From Pseudorhodobacter sp. MZDSW-24AT (GTDB lineage Bacteria; Pseudomonadota; Alphaproteobacteria; Rhodobacterales; Rhodobacteraceae), in NCBI RefSeq assembly GCF_002794355.1, contig NZ_PGOI01000009.1, positions 186,001 to 250,000 of the forward strand: DNA of 64,000 nt, read 5' to 3'. The notes beneath the pieces were generated by a model. The model worked only from the letters and a program-made list of their open reading frames with translations. It did no database searches and was not told where the DNA came from. Numbering within the stretch: position 1 is the stretch's first letter; the number at the start of each line of letters is the position of its first letter. Below are positions 38,155 to 46,297 of this stretch, one piece after another. The translations under genes were made by a program, and so were the position numbers.

Positions 38155-39462
38155 CTAGAGCCCCGGCAACCAGAGCGCCAGCGGCGGGAAGACGATCAGC
38201 GTTGCCACCAACAGCAGCGTGCAGCCGATATAGGGCAAGGCTGCCATGTAGATGTCGCGCATCGTGGTGTCTGGCGGGGCGACCCCTTTCATCACGAACA
38301 AGAGCAGCCCGAACGGCGGCGAGGTGAAGCCGATCTCTAGCCCCAAGAGCACGATCAGCGCGAACCAGACCGGATCGAAGCCCAAGGAGGCCGCCAGCGG
38401 AAAGAAGACTGGCACGGTCAGCAGCATCATGGAAATCTGCTCCATGAACATCCCCAAGACCAGCAGCACCGCGAACATGGCCAGCAGCATCACGATGGGG
38501 GCAAGGTCGAAACTGGTGGCCCATTCGATCAGGCCACCCGAGGCCCCGGAAAATGCCAGAATCTGGCTGAAGGTGGCCGAGCCGAACACGATCAGATAGG
38601 CCATCAGGGTGACTTTCAGCGCCCCCACAACGGATTTGCGGATGGCCTCCCATGTCAGGCAGCGGAAGGCCGCGGCAACAAGGATGGCGCCCAAGGCCCC
38701 GAAGGCGGCGGCCTCGGACGGGGTGGCGATGCCAAACAGCATCATCAGCACGATCAAGGCCATCACGCCGACCAAGGGCACGACATCCAGCAGGATCAGA
38801 CGCAGCTTTTCGCCCAGCGGTGTGGGTTCCACATCATAGGCGGGGGCGGCGTTGGGGTCGATCCGGGTCTGGATCCAGATGGTCGCGATGTAGAAACAGG
38901 CGAGCAGCAGACCGGGAATCACCCCCGCCATCAGAAGCGAGGAGATATCGACCTTTGCCATGGTGGCCAGAAGCACCGCCAAGGCCGAAGGCGGAATGAT
39001 GATCGCAAGCCCGCCGGTGCCAAGGATAGGCCCGATCGACATGTGTTTCTTGTAGCCGCGCTTGTTCATCTCGGGCACCAGAAGCGAGCCAAGGAGCGCT
39101 GTGGCGCCCATCGAAGACCCTGACATGGTGGCAAAGCCGGTGCCGCCCAGCACGGTGACATAGCTCAGCCGCCCCGGAATGCGGCCGAGCAGACGGTCGA
39201 TCGCATTGAACATCCGCGCGCCAAGGCCGGTGTGAAAGAAGATTTCGCCCATGAGCAGGAACAGCGGGATGGGCACCAAGGCATAGGAGGTCAGCGCGCC
39301 AAGGCCATTGTTCAGCATCTGGGTGACGCCACGCTCGCCCCCCATGAACACCCACGCGCCAAGGATATTGGCGGCGATGAAGGCCAGCGCCACCGGCATC
39401 CCGATCGCCATGAGAAACAGGATGGCGCCCAGCAAAAGGGCCAGAGATTCATACCACATCAT
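38155..39462 (-). CDS. dctM: TRAP transporter large permease subunit
   Basis: 435 residues, about twelve hydrophobic segments; GGTGFATMSGSSMGATALLGSLLVPEM and FGIATPSEAAAFGALGAI are DctM signatures. Drives Na+-dependent uptake of an organic acid together with DctQ and DctP. Overlaps dctQ by four bases. Last gene of the leftward operon of the hydantoinase-type regulon. Confidence 0.92.
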   Translation of the reverse strand: MMWYESLALLLGAILFLMAIGMPVALAFIAANILGAWVFMGGERGVTQMLNNGLGALTSYALVPIPLFLLMGEIFFHTGLGARMFNAIDRLLGRIPGRLSYVTVLGGTGFATMSGSSMGATALLGSLLVPEMNKRGYKKHMSIGPILGTGGLAIIIPPSALAVLLATMAKVDISSLLMAGVIPGLLLACFYIATIWIQTRIDPNAAPAYDVEPTPLGEKLRLILLDVVPLVGVMALIVLMMLFGIATPSEAAAFGALGAILVAAAFRCLTWEAIRKSVVGALKVTLMAYLIVFGSATFSQILAFSGASGGLIEWATSFDLAPIVMLLAMFAVLLVLGMFMEQISMMLLTVPVFFPLAASLGFDPVWFALIVLLGLEIGFTSPPFGLLLFVMKGVAPPDTTMRDIYMAALPYIGCTLLLVATLIVFPPLALWLPGL

Positions 39463-39965
39463 TCGTGTATACCTGCCTCGCCCGTGTGCATGACCTCACG
39501 CCCGAACACAAAGCGGGCGAATTCCACTGTCATCAGGCCGAAACTCAAAGGGAATGCGATCGTCAGGAGCCAGCGGGGGAAATAGTAGGAGCGCACGTCG
39601 AAATCGCCGCGCGCCAGATTGGTCTGGACAAGCTGATAGCCCTTCCAGCCCAGATAGAGACAGATCAGCGCGCAGGCGGCCGCGACGACGCGGCTGAGGA
39701 GGATGCGGGCAGGGGCGGGCAGGGCGGCGGTGACCAGTTCGATGTGCACATGGCCGCGTTGCCGCACCAGCCAAGGCGCGCCCAGCATGGTGATGTAGAG
39801 CATGGCATATTCCGTCGAGGTGAACAGCCACGCAAAGGGCTGAACGCCGAAATTGCGCATGGCGACGGAGAGCGTCACCGCGACCATCAGCCAGACCAGC
39901 AGGATCGCCGCCGTCAGCGCCATGGCATCGACCAATCGGTCATAAAGTTTCGTGATTGCCTGCAT
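39459..39965 (-). CDS. dctQ: TRAP transporter small permease subunit
   Basis: 168 residues, four membrane segments, with QPFAWLFTSTEYAMLYITMLGAPWLVRQRGHVHIEL, the DctQ core. ATG at 39965 with AGGGCG upstream; a GTG six codons earlier (39983) is possible. Follows dctP across a hairpin. Confidence 0.88.
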   Translation of the reverse strand: MQAITKLYDRLVDAMALTAAILLVWLMVAVTLSVAMRNFGVQPFAWLFTSTEYAMLYITMLGAPWLVRQRGHVHIELVTAALPAPARILLSRVVAAACALICLYLGWKGYQLVQTNLARGDFDVRSYYFPRWLLTIAFPLSFGLMTVEFARFVFGREVMHTGEAGIHE

Positions 39966-39987
39966 CTGTCGCCCTTCTTTCACGGCA

Positions 39988-40020
39988 GGAAAACCGGCGG
40001 CACCCCCGTGGGCGCCGCCG
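39988..40020 (-). terminator. Hairpin with T-run between dctP and dctQM (attenuator)
   Basis: On the minus strand CGGCGGC pairs with GCCGCCG across a 12-base loop, followed by GGTTTTCC. It sits between receptor and permease genes, where partial termination keeps the receptor in excess. Confidence 0.55.
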
Positions 40021-40028
40021 TGAAAGCG

Positions 40029-41042
40029 TTACTCTGCAGCGGTTTGGGCGTAGAACTTCTCGATCAGCGCGTCGTAATTGGTGAGGCCCGCCGGGTGCTG
40101 TTCCATCTGTTCGCGCATCCGCTTGAAGGTCTCGTCGCGGGCGGCGGCCAGATAGCGGGCGGCGGCTTCGTCGCCAAGGGTGACGGCAGTCATGCCGCCG
40201 GCTTCAAGGCGGGCGAATTCGTCATCCCGCCGTGCGGTCTGGGCCGCGACACTGGCGGCTTCGTGGGCGATGGCCTGTTCGGTCAGAATGCGTTTCGAGT
40301 CTTCTGACAGGCTGTTCCACTTTTCCAGATTCACGATCACGCCGATGTCGGTGGAGAAGAACGAAGGTTCGACGCGGTATTTGACGAATTCGTTCCACTT
40401 CAGGTCGATCAGGCCGATCTGGGTCCAGCCGGTGGCATCCACCACGCCCTTTTCCAGCGCGCCATAGACTTCACCGGTGGGCAGGTCGATCACCTGTGCG
40501 CCGAGGTAGTTGGTGAAAAAGGCGTTGTAGACGGCGTTGCCGCGCAGCTTGACGCTCGACAGGTCCAGATCGCCATTGTCCTTGAACTTTGGCTCATTGG
40601 CCATCCACAGGTTGTAGGACACGCCGCTGTCGAACCAGCCGAGGTATTTCACCCCCATCTTTTCCTGATGAATGGCATCGATCAGATCGATCCCGCCATT
40701 CGCCCGTGCCTCGACAGCGGTGATGTTCGAGCCGACCAGCGCATCCTTTTCCGGCAAGGACCCGGCGTAGAAGCTGCCCGGCGTGTGGACCATGTCAACG
40801 ATGCCGTCGCGCACCGCATCGGGTTGCTGCGGGGTGGGGATCGCCTCGGGGCCGCCACGAACCTCGATCTCGACCACGCCTTTGCCGGCCTCGTTCACCT
40901 TGGCGACAAAATCGAGAAAGCTTTGGGTGTAGATCAGGTTGGGGGAAAAGGCATGCACGGCCGTCAGCTTGTCTTGCGCCATGGCCGTTGTGGCCAAAAG
41001 CAGGCTTGCAAGGCTCAGTCCGGTCAGGTTCAGCAGTTTCAT
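40029..41042 (-). CDS. dctP: TRAP transporter solute-binding protein
   Basis: 337 residues, signal peptide in the first 22 (LTGLSLASLLLATTAMAQ). LRGNAVYNAFFTNYLGAQVIDLPTGEVYGALEKGVVDATGW contains the conserved Arg that binds a carboxylate in nearly all DctP proteins. PQQPDAVRDGIVDMVHT is also typical. The ligand is therefore an organic acid, identity unknown. Sits 63 bases after leuD in the same direction. Confidence 0.9.
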   Translation of the reverse strand: MKLLNLTGLSLASLLLATTAMAQDKLTAVHAFSPNLIYTQSFLDFVAKVNEAGKGVVEIEVRGGPEAIPTPQQPDAVRDGIVDMVHTPGSFYAGSLPEKDALVGSNITAVEARANGGIDLIDAIHQEKMGVKYLGWFDSGVSYNLWMANEPKFKDNGDLDLSSVKLRGNAVYNAFFTNYLGAQVIDLPTGEVYGALEKGVVDATGWTQIGLIDLKWNEFVKYRVEPSFFSTDIGVIVNLEKWNSLSEDSKRILTEQAIAHEAASVAAQTARRDDEFARLEAGGMTAVTLGDEAAARYLAAARDETFKRMREQMEQHPAGLTNYDALIEKFYAQTAAE

Positions 41043-41105
41043 CGTTATCTCCCTGTTGATATGGGGTTGATCCCCGGTTTGTCCTGCGCCGCCTGCGGGG
41101 CGGTG

Positions 41106-41705
41106 TCAGTCTTTGGGCCAGACCCAAGGGGCATGGGCCCGTCTGCGGCTGGCAAAGGCGGTGATGGCTGCGGCATGCGATGCCGTCAGGTCGATGTCGT
41201 CCCAGCCGTTGATCAGCTTTTGTCGCCAGACCGGGTCCAGCGCAAAGGCGATGCTGTCCGGCCCAGATGTGATGGTCTGCGTGGCCAGATCGACGGTCAT
41301 CTGGGCCGGACAGGCCGCAAGCAGGCGGTCGGCCTGATCTTCGGTGACGCGGGCGGGCAGCAGGCCGTTGTTGACGGCATTGGCCGCAAAGATATCGCCA
41401 AAGCTGGGGGCGATCACCACGCGGAACCCGGCATCCTGCAGCGCATAGACCGCCGCCTCCCGCGAGGAGCCGCCTCCGAAATTGCGCCGGGCGATCAGGA
41501 TGCTGGCGTCCTGCGCTTCGGCTTGGTTCAAGGCAAAGTCGGGGCGCAGCACATCCCCGTCGCGGCGCAGATCATGCAGCAGGAAGCGGCCATAGCCTTC
41601 CTCACGCGGGGCCGACATGAAGCGCGCCGGGATCAGCTGGTCGGTGTCGATGTTTTCCAGCGGCAAGGCGACGGCGCGCCCGTGATGGGTGGTCCAGCCG
41701 GTCAT
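41106..41705 (-). CDS. leuD: Aconitase-family hydro-lyase, small subunit (LeuD-like)
   Basis: 199 residues. ENIDTDQLIPARFM and NFGGGSSREAAVYALQDAGFRVVIAPSFGDIF are the swivel-domain motifs of isopropylmalate isomerase. ATGA overlap with the large-subunit gene. The setting (GntR regulator, TRAP importer, hydantoinase genes, no leuA or leuB) argues for a catabolic paralogue acting on a substituted malate or maleate, such as citramalate or dimethylmaleate. Confidence 0.85.
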   Translation of the reverse strand: MTGWTTHHGRAVALPLENIDTDQLIPARFMSAPREEGYGRFLLHDLRRDGDVLRPDFALNQAEAQDASILIARRNFGGGSSREAAVYALQDAGFRVVIAPSFGDIFAANAVNNGLLPARVTEDQADRLLAACPAQMTVDLATQTITSGPDSIAFALDPVWRQKLINGWDDIDLTASHAAAITAFASRRRAHAPWVWPKD

Positions 41706-43087
41706 GCGCGTCCCTCCAGCAAGGGGCGCACATCTGTGAGATGGCCGGTGACAGCGGCGGCGGCCACCATGGCGGGCGACATCAGATGTGTGCGCGCGCC
41801 GGGGCCTTGGCGGCCACGGAAATTGCGGTTGGTCGAAGAGGCGCAGCGCTGACCGGGCGCGACCAGATCGCCATTCATGCCCACACACATCGAGCAGCCC
41901 GACCCCACCCAATCCAGCCCTGCGGCCTTGAAGATCTGGTCCAGCCCCTCGGCCTCGGCCTGTGCCTTGACCAGAGCCGAACCGGGCGAGACCATTCCCG
42001 GCACCTTTGCCTGCCGTCCGGCCAGAACGGCGGCGGCGGCCCGCAGATCTTCGATCCGGGCATTGGTGCAGGAGCCGATGAAGACCTGATCCACCGCCAC
42101 GCTGTCGAGCGGGCGACCCGCTGTCAGGCCCATGTAGTCGAGCGCGGCGGCAATGCGGCTGGCGCGCGCCGGATCGGACTCGCGGGCGGGATCGGGCAAG
42201 GTGGCGGTGATCGGCAAGGCCTCTTCGGGGCTGGTGCCCCATGTCACGATGGGGGCGACCTCGGCCATGTCCAGCGTCACTTCGCGGTCAAAGGCGACGT
42301 CGGGGTCCGAGGCCAGTCTGGCCCAATCCGCACAGGCCGCGTCGAAATCGGCAGGGGCAAAGGCCCGCCCGCGCAGCCAGTCGAAGGTGGTCTGATCGGG
42401 GGCGACCAGCCCGGTGCGGGCACCGCCTTCGATCGAGAGGTTGCACAGCGTCAGCCGCCCGGCAACCGACAGCGCGCGCACGGCGGGCCCGGCATATTCC
42501 ACCGCGTGGCCGCGTGCGCCATCGGCCCCCAACCGGGCGATCCAGGCAAGCGCCATGTCCTTGGCCCCGATTCCCGGACCCGCGACACCGGTAAAGGTGA
42601 TGCGCATCCGCGCCGGTTTGCGCTGCCAGATCGTCTGGGTTGCCAGCACATGCGCCACTTCGGTGGCGCCGATGCCGAAACCATAGGCTCCCAGCGCCCC
42701 ATGGGTCGCGGTGTGGCTGTCACCACAGACCACGAGCATTCCGGGCAGGGTCAGCCCTTGTTCCGGCCCCATCACATGAACGATGCCTTGCGCCGGATGA
42801 CCCAGCCCGAAAAGGCGGATGCCATGCGCGGAGGTGTTTTCATCCAAGGTCCGCACCATGCGGGCGATCGCCGGGTCTGCCACCGGTCCGCGCGTTGGCA
42901 CATAGTGATCGGCCACGCCCACGGTCAGGCGCGGCTCTGCCACCGCCATGCCGCGCGCCGCCAGCGTGCGAAAGCCGTGATGGGAGCCTTCGTGCAGATA
43001 GTGCCGGTCCACCCACAGAAGGGCGGCTCCATCCTCGCGGGTCAGGATGACGTGATCGTCCCAAAGCTTGTCGAAGAGCGCCTTCAT
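41702..43087 (-). CDS. leuC: Aconitase-family hydro-lyase, large subunit (LeuC-like)
   Basis: 461 residues from the ATG overlapping the gntR stop. GDSHTATHGALGAYGFGIG, first cluster cysteine in FIGSCTNARIEDL and the pair in GSGCSMCVGMN bind the 4Fe-4S cluster. Sequence is close to standard LeuC, so true isopropylmalate isomerase cannot be excluded, but the operon is catabolic. With LeuD it would hydrate or isomerise a C-C double bond in a dicarboxylate. Confidence 0.87.
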   Translation of the reverse strand: MKALFDKLWDDHVILTREDGAALLWVDRHYLHEGSHHGFRTLAARGMAVAEPRLTVGVADHYVPTRGPVADPAIARMVRTLDENTSAHGIRLFGLGHPAQGIVHVMGPEQGLTLPGMLVVCGDSHTATHGALGAYGFGIGATEVAHVLATQTIWQRKPARMRITFTGVAGPGIGAKDMALAWIARLGADGARGHAVEYAGPAVRALSVAGRLTLCNLSIEGGARTGLVAPDQTTFDWLRGRAFAPADFDAACADWARLASDPDVAFDREVTLDMAEVAPIVTWGTSPEEALPITATLPDPARESDPARASRIAAALDYMGLTAGRPLDSVAVDQVFIGSCTNARIEDLRAAAAVLAGRQAKVPGMVSPGSALVKAQAEAEGLDQIFKAAGLDWVGSGCSMCVGMNGDLVAPGQRCASSTNRNFRGRQGPGARTHLMSPAMVAAAAVTGHLTDVRPLLEGRA

Positions 43088-43908
43088 TCCGCCGCCCCCG
43101 GTGCCGGGTCTGGTCCCAGGTCCGTCAGGGGCACCAGCACGGGCTCCCATTGCCGGGCGCCTGCGTTGCCCACGCGGTTCAGCGTCATGTCCAGCCGGAA
43201 CCGGTCAGGGCGGTAGAGCGCGGCCAGATGTTCCACGCCGCGCCCGGAGGCATCAAAGACCACGCGGGTCAGCGAGATCAGCGCCGCGCCCACCGACACA
43301 TCCAGCGCTTCGGCCACGTCGGGGGTGGCAAGGCTGGCCGAGATGGACTGGCTGGCATGGTCAACCTGAATGCCCGCGCGTTCCAGCAGGCGGAACAGCG
43401 GTGTCGCGGCCAGATCGGTTTCCGAGAAATTCTGGGCGATGTCTTCGGGCACATGGGTGGTGAGATGCGAGAAGGGCGCGTCGTCCATCTTGCGCACCCG
43501 CACCGCGCGCTGCACGCGCCCGCCTTCGGGCAGACGCAAGGCCTCGGCCACAAGCGGGGGGGCCGGGACATAGGCATAGGCGAGCAGCCGCGCGGTCGTC
43601 TGCTGGCCCATCCGCACCAGTTGCGGCATCAGCGTGGCGAAATCGGCGGCAATCGCGGCGCGCTGGGACGAGGCGTCGGTCACGCGGGTGCCCGATCCGG
43701 GCCGCCGCTCGATCAGGCCTTCCTGTGCCAGCGCGTCCAGCGCGCGGCGGATGGTGACGCGGCTGACGCCATGCTGTTCGGCCAGCCGCATCTCACCCGG
43801 GAGCAGGGTGCCGCCCGCCAATTCGCCCCGCGTGATCTCGTCGCGCATCAGCAGATAAACCCGCTGCGCCTTGCTGCCTTCTGTGGATATCCGCGCTGCC
43901 TGCACCAT
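43084..43908 (-). CDS. GntR/HutC-family regulator with UTRA domain
   Basis: 274 residues. Winged helix ending in GVSRVTIRRALDALAQEGLIERRPGSGTRV, then a UTRA effector domain (PFSHLTTHVPEDIAQNF, VEHLAALYRPDRFRLDM). The ATG at 43908 follows AGGTCACC; a frame extension to 43956 is possible. Divergent from the tautomerase-hydantoinase operon and cotranslated with leuC, so it most likely controls both arms. Confidence 0.86.
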   Translation of the reverse strand: MVQAARISTEGSKAQRVYLLMRDEITRGELAGGTLLPGEMRLAEQHGVSRVTIRRALDALAQEGLIERRPGSGTRVTDASSQRAAIAADFATLMPQLVRMGQQTTARLLAYAYVPAPPLVAEALRLPEGGRVQRAVRVRKMDDAPFSHLTTHVPEDIAQNFSETDLAATPLFRLLERAGIQVDHASQSISASLATPDVAEALDVSVGAALISLTRVVFDASGRGVEHLAALYRPDRFRLDMTLNRVGNAGARQWEPVLVPLTDLGPDPAPGAAE

Positions 43909-43930
43909 GGTGACCTGCCCTTTCGAGTCA

Positions 43931-43943
43931 GGGATGTTATCCC
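43931..43943. promoter_or_regulatory. Palindrome GGGAT-GTT-ATCCC in the divergent promoter
   Basis: Perfect 5+3+5 palindrome, 23 bases upstream of the GntR/HutC start and about 110 bases from the tautomerase gene. Possible operator for this regulator; the match to a known HutC consensus is not strong. Confidence 0.3.
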
Positions 43944-44054
43944 CGGTCTGAAACAAAGCAACTAAAATGTCTGGTTCTCGCGCAATTAAATGTATTGTGC
44001 GGTTTGCAAAAGCAGTATTAAAAAAGATACAGGTTGAACTGCCGGAGTCGTGCC

Positions 44055-44615
44055 ATGCCCATTGTCACAGTGCAGATCCTTGAAGGCTACGAAGGGGCGG
44101 TCAAAACCCGTCTGGGCCGTGCCGTGACCGATGCGGTGCGGTCGGTCGTGGCGGCGCCGCCAGAGGCGGTGACGGTGATTCTGGCGGAAATGCCTGCCGA
44201 AAACTATCTGCGCGGCGGCACGCATCGGGCGCCCGCGCCGCCTGTGGCCGACGCCGCGCAGGTGGTGCGCAGCTTTCTGACGGCGATGGAAGCGCGGGAT
44301 CTGGCCGCGGCCCGCGACCACTTGGCGCCGGGTTTTGCCATGACCTTTCCGGGCGGGGTCCGCATGACCACGCTGGACGCGCTGATCGACTGGGCCCGGC
44401 CGCGCTACCGCTTTGTGAAAAAGACATATGAAAGGTTCGATGCCTTGGGGTCGTTGGTCTATTGCTTTGGCACGCTGCACGGGGAATGGCCCGATGGCAC
44501 GGCCTTTTCCGGTATCCGTTTCATCGACCGGTTCGAATTGGAAGACGGGCGTCTGCTGCGGCAGGACGTCTGGAATGATATTGCCGAGGTTCAGGCCCGT
44601 GGAGGTGCGCAATGA
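44055..44615 (+). CDS. 4-oxalocrotonate tautomerase domain fused to a SnoaL-like domain
   Basis: 186 residues. MPIVTVQILEG at the N-terminus exposes the catalytic Pro1 of the tautomerase superfamily after Met removal, but the substrate-binding Arg11 and Arg39 of 4-OT are Tyr and Thr here. Residues about 75-180 form a second, NTF2/SnoaL-like domain (VVRSFLTAMEARDLAAARDHLAPGF, FIDRFELEDGRL). Such fusions are uncommon. The ATG at 44055 is fixed by the Pro-1 logic. First gene of the rightward operon; its end overlaps hyuB (ATGA). Confidence 0.78.
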   Translation: MPIVTVQILEGYEGAVKTRLGRAVTDAVRSVVAAPPEAVTVILAEMPAENYLRGGTHRAPAPPVADAAQVVRSFLTAMEARDLAAARDHLAPGFAMTFPGGVRMTTLDALIDWARPRYRFVKKTYERFDALGSLVYCFGTLHGEWPDGTAFSGIRFIDRFELEDGRLLRQDVWNDIAEVQARGGAQ

Positions 44616-46297
44616 TTGATCCGATCACCCTTGCCGTGCTGGCTGGCCGCATGGAGCAGATTGCCGACGAGATGGATGCGACGCTGTTTCGTTCGGCCTT
44701 CAACCCGATCATCGCCGAGGCGCATGATGCCAGCCACGGTCTTTACCACGCGACGACCGGCGACACACTGGTGCAGGGCAAATCCGGCCTGCCGATTTTC
44801 GTGGGGGTGATGGCCTTTGCCGTCAAGGCGGTGATCGACAAGGCCGCGCGCGACGGAGACCTTGCCGAAGGCGATGTCTATATCTTCAACGATGCGCATA
44901 TCGGCGGCACCCATCTGTCGGACATGCGGCTGGTGCGGCCCTATTTCCATCAAGGGCAATTGTTCTGTTATCTGGCCTCGGTCGGCCATTGGCATGACAT
45001 GGGCGGCGCCGTGCCGGGCAATTACAATCCGCGCGCCACCGAGGTGTTCCAAGAGGCGTTCGTGCTGCCTCCGGTCAAGGTGATGCGGGCGGGGGTGGTG
45101 CAGCAGGATGTGATCGACATCATCCTGCGCAACACCCGCTTGCCCGCCTCGGCGCAAGGCGACTTGAACGGGCAGCTGAGCGCGCTGGATCTGGGCGTGC
45201 GGCGGATGGACGGGCTTTTGGCGGAATATGGCGGCGCCACGGTGCGCGCGGCGCTGGATGCGCTGTCGGACCGCGCCGAGGCGCTGATCCGGGCCGAGGT
45301 CGCGGCACTGCCCGATGGGCGCTGGGAGGCGACCGATTATCTGGACAATGACGGCATCACCGATGTCGCCTTGCCGATCACGGTGGCGCTGACGGTGGCG
45401 GGCGACCGTCTGACGCTGGATTTCACCGGGACGGCGGGGGCCACGGCGGGGCCGGTGAACATCTCGAAGGGCACCGCGATTGCGGCTGTTTATGTGGCGA
45501 TCAAGCATATCTTTCCGGGTTTGCCCGCCAATGCCGGCGTGATGCGCCCGCTTGACATCGTGGTGCCCGAGCGGAGCCTGCTGGCGGCGGAATTCCCCGC
45601 GCCGACGGGCGGTTATACCGAGACGATCCTGCGGATGATCGATGTGATCTTCGCGGCCATGGCGCAGGCGGCTCCCGATCTGGTGGTGGCCAATGCCTAT
45701 GGCACCATCAACGCGCTGTCCTTGGCGGGCTATCGCCGCGACGGGCGGCGGTGGGTGATGTTTTCCTTCTACGGCGGCGGGCATGGCGGCAGCCTTGCGG
45801 GCGACGGGCTGAATCATGGCAATGCGCCGATCTCGACCGCGACGATCCCGCCGGTGGAGATTCTTGAATCCGCCTATCCGGTGATGTTCCGGCAATGGGC
45901 GTTGCGGCCGGACAGTGGGGGCGCGGGCACCCAGCGCGGGGGCCTCGGCGCGGTCTATGAGATTGAACTGCTGGAAGACAGCGCCGAGGTCTTTCTGTTC
46001 GGCGAACGCGGCCGCCATGCGCCCAAAGGGGCGGCGGGGGGCGGCGACGCGGCCTTGAACCGGTTCAGCTATTCGCAAGGCGATGACTGGGCGACGCCTG
46101 CCATGGTGTCCAAGGGCACCGGCATGCGCTTGGCGCGGGGCGATGCGGTGCGTCTGGAGACACCGGGCGGCGGCGGCTATGGCCCGGCAAGCGCGCGCGA
46201 TCCGGCGGCGGTGGCGCGCGACGTGGCCCTTGGTTTGGTGACGGAACAGGCGGCAGACGCGGCCTATGGCACAGCATGGCGGGAGAGCGTGGCATGA
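44612..46297 (+). CDS. hyuB: Hydantoinase B / oxoprolinase-family subunit
   Basis: 561 residues. Family members act with HyuA on cyclic amides (hydantoins, 5-oxoproline) or ketones in ATP-dependent hydrolysis or carboxylation. AHDASHGLYH-type sequence, FNDAHIGGTHLSDM and GHWHDMGG carry the conserved His/Asp of the B subunit; GGYTETILRMIDVIFAAMAQ follows. Coupled at both ends by ATGA overlaps. Substrate unknown. Confidence 0.9.
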   Translation: MIDPITLAVLAGRMEQIADEMDATLFRSAFNPIIAEAHDASHGLYHATTGDTLVQGKSGLPIFVGVMAFAVKAVIDKAARDGDLAEGDVYIFNDAHIGGTHLSDMRLVRPYFHQGQLFCYLASVGHWHDMGGAVPGNYNPRATEVFQEAFVLPPVKVMRAGVVQQDVIDIILRNTRLPASAQGDLNGQLSALDLGVRRMDGLLAEYGGATVRAALDALSDRAEALIRAEVAALPDGRWEATDYLDNDGITDVALPITVALTVAGDRLTLDFTGTAGATAGPVNISKGTAIAAVYVAIKHIFPGLPANAGVMRPLDIVVPERSLLAAEFPAPTGGYTETILRMIDVIFAAMAQAAPDLVVANAYGTINALSLAGYRRDGRRWVMFSFYGGGHGGSLAGDGLNHGNAPISTATIPPVEILESAYPVMFRQWALRPDSGGAGTQRGGLGAVYEIELLEDSAEVFLFGERGRHAPKGAAGGGDAALNRFSYSQGDDWATPAMVSKGTGMRLARGDAVRLETPGGGGYGPASARDPAAVARDVALGLVTEQAADAAYGTAWRESVA

